Assembly: GCF_026342015.1 (NCBI RefSeq)
Contig: NZ_JAPENL010000002.1
Location: 2,547,001-2,611,000 of the forward strand
Reading direction: 5' to 3'
DNA length: 64,000 nt
Origin: Micromonospora lupini
Lineage (GTDB): Bacteria; Actinomycetota; Actinomycetes; Mycobacteriales; Micromonosporaceae
This document shows positions 23,179 through 32,232 of the stretch, piece after piece (position 1 is the stretch's first letter; every line of letters starts with the position of its first letter). The translations under genes were made by a program, and so were the position numbers. A model generated the notes under the pieces. It had not been told where the DNA came from. It saw only the letters and a program-made list of their open reading frames with translations, and did no database searches.

Positions 23179-24543
23179 ATGTCTGACGCACACGGTGGCA
23201 AGGGTCAGTTCGAGCGGTTGATGGCCGGCCCTTACTACTCCGCGGTGGTGGCGGCGAACCGGGCCTACCTCAGGGTGGCCGTGCCGGACGCGTCGGCGAC
23301 GGAGCGCGAGTATTGGACGCTCTCCTGCCTGCCGAATACAACGTCGAACCCGCGTCGGCTCTCGGCCGTCTCCATGAAACGAATGGAGACCTTCGTCCTG
23401 CACGAGCCCACGGGGCCGGCGAACGACGGTCTGGCCGAGGGCTTCGTGATCGTCCGGGAGTCGGTCCTGGACCGGTACTGGCCCAGACGCCGGGCCTTCG
23501 AAAAGGCGTTTCCCGGACTGACCTTGGAGGAGTGCGACTACGAAGACCCGGGGCCGGACCAGGTTCGGGTGCTTGGCCGGCACGACGAGTTGGTCGCCGC
23601 CCTCGGGGATGAGCGCTTTGCCGCTGCGGTGCGCGAGTTGGTTGCGCCGCTGCTTGCCGTACGGACGATGCAGGGTGCCGGCCATAGCTACTCGCTTGTG
23701 GACCACGTGCTGAATCGCGCTCCTCGCCCCGCCGAATGGATCTACCCGGCCAACGAGCGGAGTGAGGCATGGGGAGATGATCCGGGGGTCCTGGAGACCT
23801 TCCGAGGTATTCGCGAGGGTGATGTGGCCGAGTGGAGCTTGTCCTCCTGCTTCCACCAGATCAGGGCTGGCGACCGGATATGGATCTACGCCACCGCACC
23901 TCACCAACGCCTGGTGGGCGCCGGCATCGCCTGGTCGGACCCGTGCCAACGTGTCGACGAGGGCGCCGTCCACTGGTCGCTTGAGATCCGCTGGGATGTT
24001 CCGCTGACCCGCACACTGCTGTCGAGCGTCGTGGCTGCGTCTGACGTCCTTCAGGTAGGGGTGCAGCGGGTGCGAGCACTTCAGCCGGGGGAATCCGACA
24101 ACCTGGCGAAGGCCCTGGCCGACCGACAGGCCCCGGAGCCCGAGAGCCTGCCTGAGGGGCGGCGTCGAAGGCTTGCCGAGGTCACCGCGCGGCAGGGCCA
24201 GGCGGACTTCCGTCAGCGGCTTCTCACGGCGTACGGAGGGCGTTGCGCCATCACCGGCTGCGACGTGGAGGCTGTGCTCCAGGCGGCTCACATCTCTCCA
24301 TACGACGGGCCCGCCACCAACCGAGTCACCAACGGCCTTCTGCTTCGCGCCGACCTGCACAATCTCTTCGACCGAGGCTATCTGTGGATCGACGGGTCCT
24401 ATCGGGTGCGGATGGCGACCGGCCTCGATCACTACGCCGAACTGGAGGGCCGGCGGCTCTCACTTCCGCCGGTGAATGACCGACCCGACAAGGAGGCGTT
24501 GGCTCGCCACCGGAGCGAAGTAGTCAAGCGGGTAGTCCGCTGA
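23179..24543 (+). CDS. EVE-HNH fusion, probable modification-dependent endonuclease
   Basis: A 454-residue protein. About residues 1-175 show no recognised domain. Residues about 185-320 look like an EVE/PUA-type base-binding domain (WIYPANERSEAWGD, then FHQIRAGDRIWIYATAP and LVGAGIAW). A C-terminal HNH nuclease follows: RCAITGCD at 355, LQAAHISPYDG with His371, and TNGLLLRADLHNLFDRGYL. EVE domains read modified cytosines, and EVE-HNH fusions are known type IV restriction enzymes. Cleavage of phage DNA with modified bases is therefore likely. The ATG at 23179 follows gaggag. The gene stands alone and ends in a bidirectional hairpin. Confidence 0.82.
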   Translation: MSDAHGGKGQFERLMAGPYYSAVVAANRAYLRVAVPDASATEREYWTLSCLPNTTSNPRRLSAVSMKRMETFVLHEPTGPANDGLAEGFVIVRESVLDRYWPRRRAFEKAFPGLTLEECDYEDPGPDQVRVLGRHDELVAALGDERFAAAVRELVAPLLAVRTMQGAGHSYSLVDHVLNRAPRPAEWIYPANERSEAWGDDPGVLETFRGIREGDVAEWSLSSCFHQIRAGDRIWIYATAPHQRLVGAGIAWSDPCQRVDEGAVHWSLEIRWDVPLTRTLLSSVVAASDVLQVGVQRVRALQPGESDNLAKALADRQAPEPESLPEGRRRRLAEVTARQGQADFRQRLLTAYGGRCAITGCDVEAVLQAAHISPYDGPATNRVTNGLLLRADLHNLFDRGYLWIDGSYRVRMATGLDHYAELEGRRLSLPPVNDRPDKEALARHRSEVVKRVVR

Positions 24544-24555
24544 CGCACTGGCGCG

Positions 24556-24576
24556 TCGGCTGAGCGCATCAGCCGA
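24556..24576. terminator. Bidirectional terminator hairpin
   Basis: tcggctga (24556-24563) pairs perfectly with tcagccga (24569-24576) around loop gcgca. It lies between the convergent EVE-HNH and FN3-CBM3 genes and overlaps the last codons of the latter. Confidence 0.6.
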
Positions 24577-25453
24577 ACGTGTCGCCGAATTCGCGTACCC
24601 CGTCGACGTCAAGCGTGATCCGGTCGTTCTCGGTCCACTGGCCCGTGGTGGCGAGCCAGCTCGGGTCGTCGCGTTCGTCGATGTCGCTCCAACTGTGCCT
24701 GTGGTGGCGTAGCTGGATCGGCCCGGTCGACGCCCCCGGCGCGAGCGTCCCGTCGGTGAAGGTCAGCTCGGCCCAGCCGGGGATCGTGGTGCCGGGGACC
24801 GGATAGCCGGGCGGCGTGCCCGGCGGCACGTAGAAGCCGACGGTCTGCCGGATGCGGTCGCAGCCCAGCGCGGCCCAGTCGCAATTGGTCACCAGCGAGG
24901 TGTTGCCGCCCTCGAAGCGCAGGTGGTAGCGCACCCGCACCGTCGCCAAATCGAGCGGCCCGCTGCCGGTGTTGGTGACCTCGAGGACGTACTGGATCTG
25001 GTTGTTCGTGGCCGACCAGTCCAGGTTGCGGTAGCCGACGGTGGCGCGGCCGGCGGCGGTGCGGACGGCAGTCGCGGTCGAGGTGTCGGAGTAGCCGCCG
25101 GGCGCGCGGGCGGCGATTGCGATCCGGTACGTCGTGCCGGGCGCGAGGTCGGTAAGCGTGAGGGTGGTGGCGGTGGTGGTGCCCAGGAGGCGGTACGTGT
25201 AGGGGCCCAGCGGCGCCTGCACCTCGTAGCTGATCGGGCCGTCGCCGGTCGGCTCGCCCGCCCAGGTGGCGGGCGCCCAACTCAGGGTGACCTGGTGTGG
25301 CTCGTTGACCAGCACCATCGGGCTGCCGGGGGTGGTCAGCGCCGGGGTGTCGTCGGCTCGGGCGGGGGCGGTGGCAAGCAGGCTCGCCAGCGCGGCGAGG
25401 ACGACGGCTGTGGTGACACGGCGGGCACGCATGGCCCGAATCGTATTCACCAT
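24569..25453 (-). CDS. Secreted FN3-CBM3 cellulose-binding protein
   Basis: About 294 residues. A signal peptide starts at or near MRARRVTTAVVLAALASLL and ends at ARA-DD; ATGs at 25453 and 25432 and a TTG at 25459 are all possible starts, none with a strong ribosome site. A fibronectin type III domain (about 40-130) is followed by a CBM3 (about 140-290), recognised by VEVTNTGSGPLDLATVRVRYHL-like strands, AALGCDRIRQTV, the block TLAPGASTGPIQLRHHRHSW and WTENDRITLDVDG. No catalytic domain is present, so it probably binds crystalline cellulose without cutting it. It is divergent from the small I36-like protein gene. Confidence 0.85.
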   Translation of the reverse strand: MVNTIRAMRARRVTTAVVLAALASLLATAPARADDTPALTTPGSPMVLVNEPHQVTLSWAPATWAGEPTGDGPISYEVQAPLGPYTYRLLGTTTATTLTLTDLAPGTTYRIAIAARAPGGYSDTSTATAVRTAAGRATVGYRNLDWSATNNQIQYVLEVTNTGSGPLDLATVRVRYHLRFEGGNTSLVTNCDWAALGCDRIRQTVGFYVPPGTPPGYPVPGTTIPGWAELTFTDGTLAPGASTGPIQLRHHRHSWSDIDERDDPSWLATTGQWTENDRITLDVDGVREFGDTFG

Positions 25454-25724
25454 GGACAAGTATCAATGTCGCTTCCCACTGGCTGGCGGATCCCTGCCCG
25501 CAACTTCCACCGGCGCGTATTTCGGCAAAATGGGAAGCCCGCAATCTTGCCTCCATAGTGCATTGTCAAAATGCCGCACCGCCTCGATCTGGCGATCAAT
25601 CGCGGCTTGTCCATACGCTGGCGTGGCGGCGTACCGCAGAAATTCGCCGCGCTGGCACCGGTCGTCACACCTGGCCGGTGCTGTCGTCTGTCCGTCCCTG
25701 CGCGCCCACATCGCGAGGTGTCGA

Positions 25725-26219
25725 ATGGCCATTTCCCGTCCTTTACGTACGCTGCTCACCGCCGTACTCAGTTGTCTCCTGATCGTCGTGCCGGCGCCCG
25801 GCCGCGCCCGCGCGGCGGCGACCGACGGTCCGGAAATGGCTGCCTATCTGGCCGCCCACCCGGGTGGGAAGGCGATAAGCGACAACGAGATCAGCTACGA
25901 CGGTGGGGCTTTCGTCGTGACCCTGCGGCGGCCGATCGGCACGCTCGTCGCCGCCGACTGCCCCTCGGGCTGGTACTGCTTCTACGAGTGGCCCAACTAC
26001 GGCTACCCCCGGGGTCGGCTCTCCGACTGCGGTCGGCAGAGCCTCGCCACCTGGAACTGGCAGTTCCGGGTCGAGTCGGCGCACTACAACCTCGGCAGCG
26101 GCACGGTGTCGTTCTACTACTACGACACCCGGCTCTTCGACATCGGCGCGTCCAGCCGGGTCCGCAGCGACGCGTCGCCCTTCCGGAACTGGCCGAACTA
26201 CGTACAGCGTCGCTGCTGA
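25725..26219 (+). CDS. Secreted I36-type peptidase-inhibitor-like protein
   Basis: A 164-residue protein with a signal peptide ending near residue 31 (GRARA). After a short linker, residues about 88-145 carry CPSGWYCFYEWPNYGYPRG and RVESAHYNLGSGTVSFYYY, the beta-gamma-crystallin-like pattern of peptidase inhibitor family I36. The family includes metalloproteinase inhibitors of Streptomyces, but many members have no proven target. The ATG at 25725 follows gcgaggtg. Confidence 0.82.
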   Translation: MAISRPLRTLLTAVLSCLLIVVPAPGRARAAATDGPEMAAYLAAHPGGKAISDNEISYDGGAFVVTLRRPIGTLVAADCPSGWYCFYEWPNYGYPRGRLSDCGRQSLATWNWQFRVESAHYNLGSGTVSFYYYDTRLFDIGASSRVRSDASPFRNWPNYVQRRC

Positions 26220-26233
26220 CCCGCGCCGATCGG

Positions 26234-28894
26234 TCAGGCGCAGCCGGGGCCGACGGTCCGGTCGGTCCGCGCCTTGCTCAGGTTGAGCACGTAGTCGAGG
26301 ATCTGGTTGTCGCGCACCGTTGTCGTCTCGTGGCTGAGCAGCTCGCCGGTGTGCGGGTCGAACTGCACCGTCTCCCGGCGACCCACTGTGTCGTCGGCGC
26401 TGAAGGCGTACCCGGTCCTGTCGTTCCAGTCCGGGTACGCGCCCCGGTCCTGGATGCCCGGCATCGCCGCCAACTCCAACAACAGCGCCGAGATCTGTGC
26501 CGGGCTCAGCAGGTGGTAGCGGAAGATGCGGCTGAGCACGGTGATCATCCCGGCGGCGGTGCGCAGCTCCTCGGGCAGCTCACCCAACTGGGCGGCGAGT
26601 TGTCCGCGCAGCTCCACCGGGTCCGCCGAGGGCGCCGGCGGGATCTCGGTCAGGTCACCCGGACCGTACGACGCAGACGTGGGCTCGCCGGACGGGCGAC
26701 CGCCCGCGATCAGGGTGACGGTCCGGCGGCCGGACAGGGCAGGCGCCCACCACAGTTGCTCATCCCGGTAGCTCTTCCGATCGACTCCCGGCGCGAGGTC
26801 CGCCGGCGCCCAGATCCGCCGACAGGCAACTGTGTACGACCCGTTGTGGATCGTCGGCGTCATCCCGGCGACCGCCAGCGCGAGCTCCGCGAGACGACGG
26901 GCACTGCCGGTGTACGCAGGGGTGGCACTGCCCGACGACAGGCCGCCCGGTAGGGCCTCGGTCGGGGCGACCCGGGTCTCCCCGCGCCCCCGGTTCGCGG
27001 AGGTGCCGACCGCCACAAGCGAGGTCAACGACACGCTGCCGAGCAGGATCGCCAGGACTGCCCGCAGCTTCGGGGGCACCCGGCCGATCCGGCTCGAGCC
27101 TGTCGGCGCGACCCTGGAGCCCCCGCCCGTGGCACGGCGGGGTCGCGGGATCGCGTTCGTCCGGGCGGAGACGGCATGCCGCGGGGCCGGCCGGTTGACG
27201 CGCCGTCCGCCGTCGCGCAGGGTCGGTCGGCCCGGCACACCGGCACGGATGACGCTGGCCACGTTCCCCGTGGGCGTCGCGCCCGGTCGGCTGCCGGCGG
27301 GCGCGTTGCCGGTCGCGGCCGGTCCCGGGCGATTCCCGGCCGGCGCGATCCCGGCGGGCGTGTTGCCGGCGGGGGCGTTCCCGGCCGGCGGATTGCCGGC
27401 GGGCGTCGGGGCGACCGGGCGCTGTGATGGCCCGTTCTCGTCGCCGGAGCGGGCGGTCGGGAGCGCCGCCGGGTGCCGGGACATGCCGTGCCAGCCGCCG
27501 GGCGTCGGTCGCTGCTGGATCGGGATCATTCCCCAGGGCCACGGGGGTGCCTCCGGGTCGGCGGACGGTCGAACCTGGTCCGTCGGCGTCCGGTCCAGTG
27601 GCGCGCTGCGGTTCTGCTGGCTCGGCAGCGGCCCCACCGCGTCGAACCGGGCCGACCGGTCGTTGGACGGGAACGCGGGCTGCGGGGCGGTACCCGGCAG
27701 TGTGGGCAGGCCGGTCGCCGCGGGCGGGGTGATCTCGGGGCGGAACTCTCGCTGGTAGGCGAGCGCCGCGTGGGCGGCCAGTCGGAGATACCAGGCGCGT
27801 CCGGCGGGCCCGGCATCGTCGTACGTGCAGCAGATCAACGCCTGGCTCAGCAGGGAGAGCAGGTACTGCGCCCGCCAGGTTCTCACCCAGCTGCCCTTCT
27901 CGGCGAGGGCCTGCCCGACCGCGTAGCTTGCCCTGACCACCTTGACCGTCAACGCCGGCAGCCGGCCCGAGGCACTACCGGCCGGGTCGATCAGCAGGGC
28001 GCGCAGGGCGTCGGCCCGGACGGTGCGCGGGGCCTCGCCCACCTCGGGGAGGACGAAGTCCAGGAGCAGGGTGCCCAGGTCGCGGGTGAGCGGCGCGTCG
28101 ACGGCGAACCGGTCCAGGTCCACCAGGCAGAACTTCTTGACCTGCACGTGGCCCGGCCGGGAGCAGGGGAAGAGGGCGTTGCGCCCGTGCAGGTCTCCGT
28201 GCGATGCCCCGCAGAGCTGGTCGAGTTGGAGGTCGTGGAAGAGCGACCCGGCCGCGGCGAACCGCAGCGGGTTCGGCAGCACCACGCCGCTCACGGGGTC
28301 GTGCAGCCAGTCCGCGTCGAGGTCGTCGAGGCCGATCGCCGTGGCGGCCGCGTACACCTCGGTCTCGGCGTCGGCGTCGGTCAGCTCGCGTCGTACGAAC
28401 CGGCCGACGGTGGTCCGGGTGATCCGCCGCCCCCTGGGGTGCCACCCCCACACCCCGTCGAGCAGTGTGCGATGGGCGTCCCTGAGCTGGTCGTCGCCCA
28501 CCTCGGCGAGCGGAACGACCTGCTCGGCCCCGTGCGCGATGTCCTGGAACATCAGGAACCGGCCGTCGCCGACCGGATATCGCGGGTACGGCTGGGGGAC
28601 CAGGTGGCGCTCGGTGAAGGCCGCGTCGAGCCGGACCGCCTTCGCGTGCCGGGCGGTCTCCTCGCGCGCCTGCGTGGCCGACAGCACCTTGACGTAGAGC
28701 TGCTCGGGATCCTGGCCGTCGCTCTGCTGCACGATCACCGGGATCAGCTGCGCGCCGCTGTGCCCCCGCAGTCGGGTGCCATGGCACGGCGGGCGGACTG
28801 TGGCGTCACGCCCGGCCGCCCAGTCCCGCAGCGCGGCCGAAACCGTCGCATCCTGTATGTACCGTTCGAACTCGTCAACGAGGCCGTCGCCCAT
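26234..28894 (-). CDS. Kinase-like transmembrane protein with Pro/Ala-Gly-Asn linker
   Basis: About 886 residues from the ATG at 28894; a GTG at 28954 gives 906. The N-terminal 390 residues have a phosphotransferase-like fold with catalytic loop GASHGDLHGRN (His near 232) and the metal strand FCLVDLDRFAVD. A long low-complexity linker follows, including APAGN/PPAGN-type repeats. One membrane segment lies near residue 610 (AVLAILLGSVSLTSLVAV). The outside domain ends with YAFSADDTVGRRETVQFDPHTGEL, similar to CU044_5270-type surface domains. This inside kinase-outside sensor layout suggests a signalling protein, but substrate and signal are unknown. It is divergent from the S-4TM effector gene with a shared promoter region. 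Confidence 0.75.
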   Translation of the reverse strand: MGDGLVDEFERYIQDATVSAALRDWAAGRDATVRPPCHGTRLRGHSGAQLIPVIVQQSDGQDPEQLYVKVLSATQAREETARHAKAVRLDAAFTERHLVPQPYPRYPVGDGRFLMFQDIAHGAEQVVPLAEVGDDQLRDAHRTLLDGVWGWHPRGRRITRTTVGRFVRRELTDADAETEVYAAATAIGLDDLDADWLHDPVSGVVLPNPLRFAAAGSLFHDLQLDQLCGASHGDLHGRNALFPCSRPGHVQVKKFCLVDLDRFAVDAPLTRDLGTLLLDFVLPEVGEAPRTVRADALRALLIDPAGSASGRLPALTVKVVRASYAVGQALAEKGSWVRTWRAQYLLSLLSQALICCTYDDAGPAGRAWYLRLAAHAALAYQREFRPEITPPAATGLPTLPGTAPQPAFPSNDRSARFDAVGPLPSQQNRSAPLDRTPTDQVRPSADPEAPPWPWGMIPIQQRPTPGGWHGMSRHPAALPTARSGDENGPSQRPVAPTPAGNPPAGNAPAGNTPAGIAPAGNRPGPAATGNAPAGSRPGATPTGNVASVIRAGVPGRPTLRDGGRRVNRPAPRHAVSARTNAIPRPRRATGGGSRVAPTGSSRIGRVPPKLRAVLAILLGSVSLTSLVAVGTSANRGRGETRVAPTEALPGGLSSGSATPAYTGSARRLAELALAVAGMTPTIHNGSYTVACRRIWAPADLAPGVDRKSYRDEQLWWAPALSGRRTVTLIAGGRPSGEPTSASYGPGDLTEIPPAPSADPVELRGQLAAQLGELPEELRTAAGMITVLSRIFRYHLLSPAQISALLLELAAMPGIQDRGAYPDWNDRTGYAFSADDTVGRRETVQFDPHTGELLSHETTTVRDNQILDYVLNLSKARTDRTVGPGCA

Positions 28895-29145
28895 GTCCGC
28901 CGTTGGACCTTCCACGATGTGGTGAAAGTGGACGCGGACGGGCGGGGGTGGCACGTCCGAGTGAGGATGCGCGGGTGGGCGCGAGCCTCAAGGTACCGCA
29001 AACTTTCGGGCGAACGCGTCAGTAATTCGCAGCCGCCCCCGCATCTACCTAAAAGTAATAAATGCTTACCTTCCGCTTTCGGAAGAGCGCAATCCGTGAC
29101 ATCTAGAAAGGTGGATATAGGATCGTCACGGAAAGGGAGGTGTCG

Positions 29146-30069
29146 GTGACAGAAAGCACGCAATCCCTGCTCCAGCGGCAGCGCCGACCCGAGATGATGG
29201 CGCTGCTGCACGCCATGTCGGTCTGCCACGGCCGGGCGCAACGGCTCGACAACCTCCGCATGGCGCTCTCCGTCGCCATCGGCGTCGCCGGGGCGGTGGT
29301 CGCCTTCACAAGCGTGTCGGCCCTCGCCGTCACCGCCGTGGGCGCGCTGTGGGCAGTCGTCAACGCGATCGGGCTCGGCTCCTGGTCCGCCGGCCAGATC
29401 CGCCGCGCGGCCACCCTCCAGGAGATGTTCGACGTACGCCTCTTCGAGCTGCCCTGGAACGCGGTCGCGGCGGGCGAGCCCGTCGGTCCGGAGGAGGTGA
29501 GCCGACTCGACCGCGCCTACCGGGGCGACGAGCGATACCTCCGCGACTACTACGAGGTGCCGCCACTGCCCCGCCCGTACGACGTGCTCGCCTGCCAGCA
29601 CCAGAACCTCGGGTGGGGCGCCCGGGTGCGCAGGCGCTACGCGTACACGGTGCTCGCCGGGGTGGCGCTCTGGACGGCGGTCGGCGTCGTCTTCGCGGTG
29701 ACCGCCGACCTGACCGTGGCCGACCTGCTGACCCAGTGGTTCGTCCCGTCCCTCGGCGCGCTCCTGCTGGGCGTCGAGATCTACCGGGGTCAGCGCGACG
29801 TCGCCGCCGAACGGGACCGCGCCCTTGTGATCCTGCAGCGACGGATCGCCGCCGCCGTCCACGGCGACGAGACCCGCACCGATCCGACCCTGCTCACCCT
29901 CGCCCGGCAGACCCAGGATCTGATCTTCCAGAGTCGGCGGGGGCAGGCCCGCGTGCCCGACTGGTTCTTCCGCCGGTTCCATGCCGCCGACCGGGTCGAC
30001 TTCCAGGCCGCGATGACGAACCTCGCCGACCTGCTGCGGGCCCGCCCGCCTTCCGCCCGCACCGAGTGA
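29146..30069 (+). CDS. S-4TM family pore-forming effector
   Basis: A 307-residue membrane protein. It has two hydrophobic hairpins (about 40-78 and 165-210), making four membrane segments. The diagnostic segment AATLQEMFDVRLFELPWN is followed by a WYE-like region and CQHQNLGWGARVRRRYAY, as in the S-4TM (SMODS-associated 4TM effector) family. In known nucleotide-signalled defence systems this effector is predicted to open membrane pores after a signal. No nucleotidyltransferase gene is visible nearby. The GTG at 29146 has the ribosome site ggagg five bases upstream and is preferred over a GTG six bases earlier. The divergent neighbour is the kinase-like protein. Confidence 0.85.
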   Translation: MTESTQSLLQRQRRPEMMALLHAMSVCHGRAQRLDNLRMALSVAIGVAGAVVAFTSVSALAVTAVGALWAVVNAIGLGSWSAGQIRRAATLQEMFDVRLFELPWNAVAAGEPVGPEEVSRLDRAYRGDERYLRDYYEVPPLPRPYDVLACQHQNLGWGARVRRRYAYTVLAGVALWTAVGVVFAVTADLTVADLLTQWFVPSLGALLLGVEIYRGQRDVAAERDRALVILQRRIAAAVHGDETRTDPTLLTLARQTQDLIFQSRRGQARVPDWFFRRFHAADRVDFQAAMTNLADLLRARPPSARTE

Positions 30070-30519
30070 CGCCGCCCCAAGGGGTTACGCGACACCCTTC
30101 TTGCTGGTCAGCTCACGAGCCGCCCTGGCGTTGTACCCGTCCGTCACCGGAGACCTTGGCCCGACCGAGGTCGCGCTCAGTGCCAGCGGCGCCGGTCGCG
30201 GTACGGCGGTGCCGTTGGTCGGCCGAGTGCTCCACTGTCGAACCCTGGCGACCCCGAGCACCGCTGCCCGGATGCCGCCGACCTCGGGCCGACTCGCCAC
30301 CACTGTCGTGTTTGTTCTCCTTGTGGCTACCCATGCGGCACGCGTACCCGGTCGCCGGGCGGCTAGTCCTGAGGCCGGGGCCGACCGTCCGTTACGCGAC
30401 GTAGTCGGTTTGGAGATAACACCAGGTCGTACGACTACTTAGCGTCAACTCCGTCATCACCACCGACCTCGATGCCGGCCTGTAACGGGGCCGTCGAGGT
30501 CTCAGACGGGAGAAACACC
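30070..30519. other. Intergenic region before the repeat-protein gene
   Basis: No convincing gene. Minus-strand frames at 30085-30303 and 30113-30334 overlap each other and show no known domain. The segment from about 30390 to 30470 is AT-richer and is the likely promoter region of the gene at 30520. Confidence 0.6.
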
Positions 30520-31425
30520 ATGCGTGCTCAGAACCAGACTCGGCGGTTCGGCGCCCCAGCATCCGTACTCGTGCTCGGTCTCGTCGTTGCCGCGACGGTG
30601 CTCGCCCCGGCGAGCCCGGCGTCCGCCGCGGTCCCCGGCCTGGTGCGGGTCTCCGCGACAAGCGTCGCCGACTCCGCCGACTTCCACTCGACCACCGCCA
30701 CCTGCCCTGCCGGCAAGGTCCTGACCGGTACGGGCTACGAGCTCAACGGCGCGACAGGCGAGGCCATCCTCGACGATCTGCGCCCCAACGGAGGCCCGGC
30801 GACCGCGCCGACGGCCGTCACGGTGGGCGCTTACGAGGCCGAGGCGTACGCCGGCGTCTGGTCGGTGACCGCGTACGCGATCTGCGCCAACCCGGTGCCC
30901 GGGCTCGTGCGGGTGTCGGCGGTAAGCGTCACCGACTCCGCCGACTTCCACTCGGCCACCGCCACCTGCCCGGTTGGCAAGGTCCTCACCGGCACGGGGT
31001 ACGAACTCAACGGGGTCACCGGTGAGGGTGCCGTCGACGACTTCCGCCCCAACGGCGGCGTCGCCACCGCGCCCACCGCCGTCACCGTGGGTGCCTACGA
31101 GTCGGACGCGACAGCCCTGAACTGGTCCGCGACCGCGTACGCCATCTGCGCCAACCCGCTGGCGGGCCTGGTCCGGACGTCCACCGCGGGTGCCAGCAAC
31201 TCGCTCGACTTCCGCAGCGTCGTCGCGGGTTGTCCGGTCGGGAAGGTGCTGACCGGCGCCGGCTACGAGCTGAACGGGGTCACCGGTGAGGGCGTCGTCG
31301 ACGACTTCCGCCCCAACGGCAGCGCGGCGACCGCGCCGACGACAGTCGACTCGGGCGCGTACGAGGAGGACGCGTTCGCCGGCAACTGGTCCGACACGGC
31401 GTACGCCATCTGCGCCACCGCCTGA
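30520..31425 (+). CDS. Secreted protein of three 88-residue repeats
   Basis: A 301-residue protein. A signal peptide (ending SPASAA near residue 37) is followed by three tandem 88-residue units, each with the pattern GLVRVSATSVADSADFHS, a Cys in TCPAGKVLTGTGYELNG, and a second Cys in AYAICANP. Each unit likely forms one disulfide-linked beta domain. Nothing else is present, so it is probably a secreted binding protein; I do not recognise a named family. The ATG at 30520 follows cgggagaa. A 14-bp hairpin follows the gene. Confidence 0.85.
   Translation: MRAQNQTRRFGAPASVLVLGLVVAATVLAPASPASAAVPGLVRVSATSVADSADFHSTTATCPAGKVLTGTGYELNGATGEAILDDLRPNGGPATAPTAVTVGAYEAEAYAGVWSVTAYAICANPVPGLVRVSAVSVTDSADFHSATATCPVGKVLTGTGYELNGVTGEGAVDDFRPNGGVATAPTAVTVGAYESDATALNWSATAYAICANPLAGLVRTSTAGASNSLDFRSVVAGCPVGKVLTGAGYELNGVTGEGVVDDFRPNGSAATAPTTVDSGAYEEDAFAGNWSDTAYAICATA
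30631..31422 (+). repeat. Three tandem 264-bp coding repeats
   Basis: Units begin at 30631, 30895 and 31159, exactly 264 bp apart, each encoding 88 residues. Units two and three share phrases such as VTGEGAVDDFRPNG and VTGEGVVDDFRPNG, while unit one differs more, suggesting stepwise duplication. Confidence 0.9.
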
Positions 31426-31440
31426 CCGGCCGCTGTCCGG

Positions 31441-31473
31441 CGTGGCCGCCCCGAGCGTTTCGGGGCGGCCACG
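31441..31473 (+). terminator. Hairpin terminator after the repeat protein
   Basis: cgtggccgccccga (31441-31454) pairs perfectly with 31460-31473 around the loop gcgtt, a 14-bp stem 15 bases after the stop codon. Confidence 0.8.
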
Positions 31474-31504
31474 TCGTCGGGTCTGGAACTGTCGATACCC
31501 CGAT

Positions 31505-32227
31505 ATGGCGTTCTCGGGCGGTCGGGCCGATGGTCGCGGCCATAGCGTGCAGGCGACGGAGGCACCCGAGCACGACGGGCTGCTCCGCGACCTGAGGGAG
31601 GCGGTCATGCGACACGCACTACCGGGGGAGCGCCCGATCACCGTCCACGTGGACAGGTGGCGGGCAGGGCTGCCGGCCGACGCCTGGCCCGACGGCTTCC
31701 CGACCAGCGGCGATGTCTGGCGACGGGACGTGTTCGCGGTCGCCGACGCGTACCGGGGCGGGTCGGCGAGCGCGCGGCAACTGCTGGCCGCCGTGCTCAT
31801 CTGGGGTTACGGGCCCATCGGGTACGGGCCGTGGCGCGCTGCCACGTCGCTCGGCGGTGACCCGACGGGCCAACGCCTGGCGGCGGCCCTCGACGAGGTG
31901 TCGACGTCGCCGTCGGACGAGGCGGTGCTGCGCACGGCGTACCGCCGGTTCCGCGACCCTGGTCAGGCTCGTCTGCCCTGGTTGGGGCCGGCCTTCTTCA
32001 CGAAGGTTCTCTACTTCGTCGGCTACCGCCCCGGTGCGGGCGGCGTGCAGCCCCTGATTCTCGATCGCGTCGTGGCCGGTCGCCTCCCCGCCGAGGCCGG
32101 CATCACCCGCCGCAACGGTTGGTCGTCGGAGGAGTGGCTGGCCTATCTGCGCTGGGCTGCCGACCAGGCCCGGAGCAGGGGCATCGAGCCCGACGAGGTG
32201 GAGTTGGCGGTCTTCCAGGGTCGGTGA
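31505..32227 (+). CDS. 8-oxoguanine glycosylase OGG-fold protein
   Basis: About 240 residues from the ATG at 31505; an ATG at 31607 is also possible. The helix-hairpin-helix block LPWLGPAFFTKVLYFVGYR carries the candidate catalytic Lys, and PLILDRVVAGRLP carries the conserved Asp. The N-terminal helix block SARQLLAAVLIWGYGPIGYGPWRAAT matches the OGG-fold family of actinobacteria. A role in repairing oxidised guanine is likely but not shown. It has no obvious operon partner. Confidence 0.78.
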   Translation: MAFSGGRADGRGHSVQATEAPEHDGLLRDLREAVMRHALPGERPITVHVDRWRAGLPADAWPDGFPTSGDVWRRDVFAVADAYRGGSASARQLLAAVLIWGYGPIGYGPWRAATSLGGDPTGQRLAAALDEVSTSPSDEAVLRTAYRRFRDPGQARLPWLGPAFFTKVLYFVGYRPGAGGVQPLILDRVVAGRLPAEAGITRRNGWSSEEWLAYLRWAADQARSRGIEPDEVELAVFQGR

Positions 32228-32232
32228 CGGCG

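Noticed and set aside
30085..30334. Small minus-strand genes before the repeat protein
   Set aside because: They overlap each other, lack well-placed ribosome sites and have no recognisable domain.
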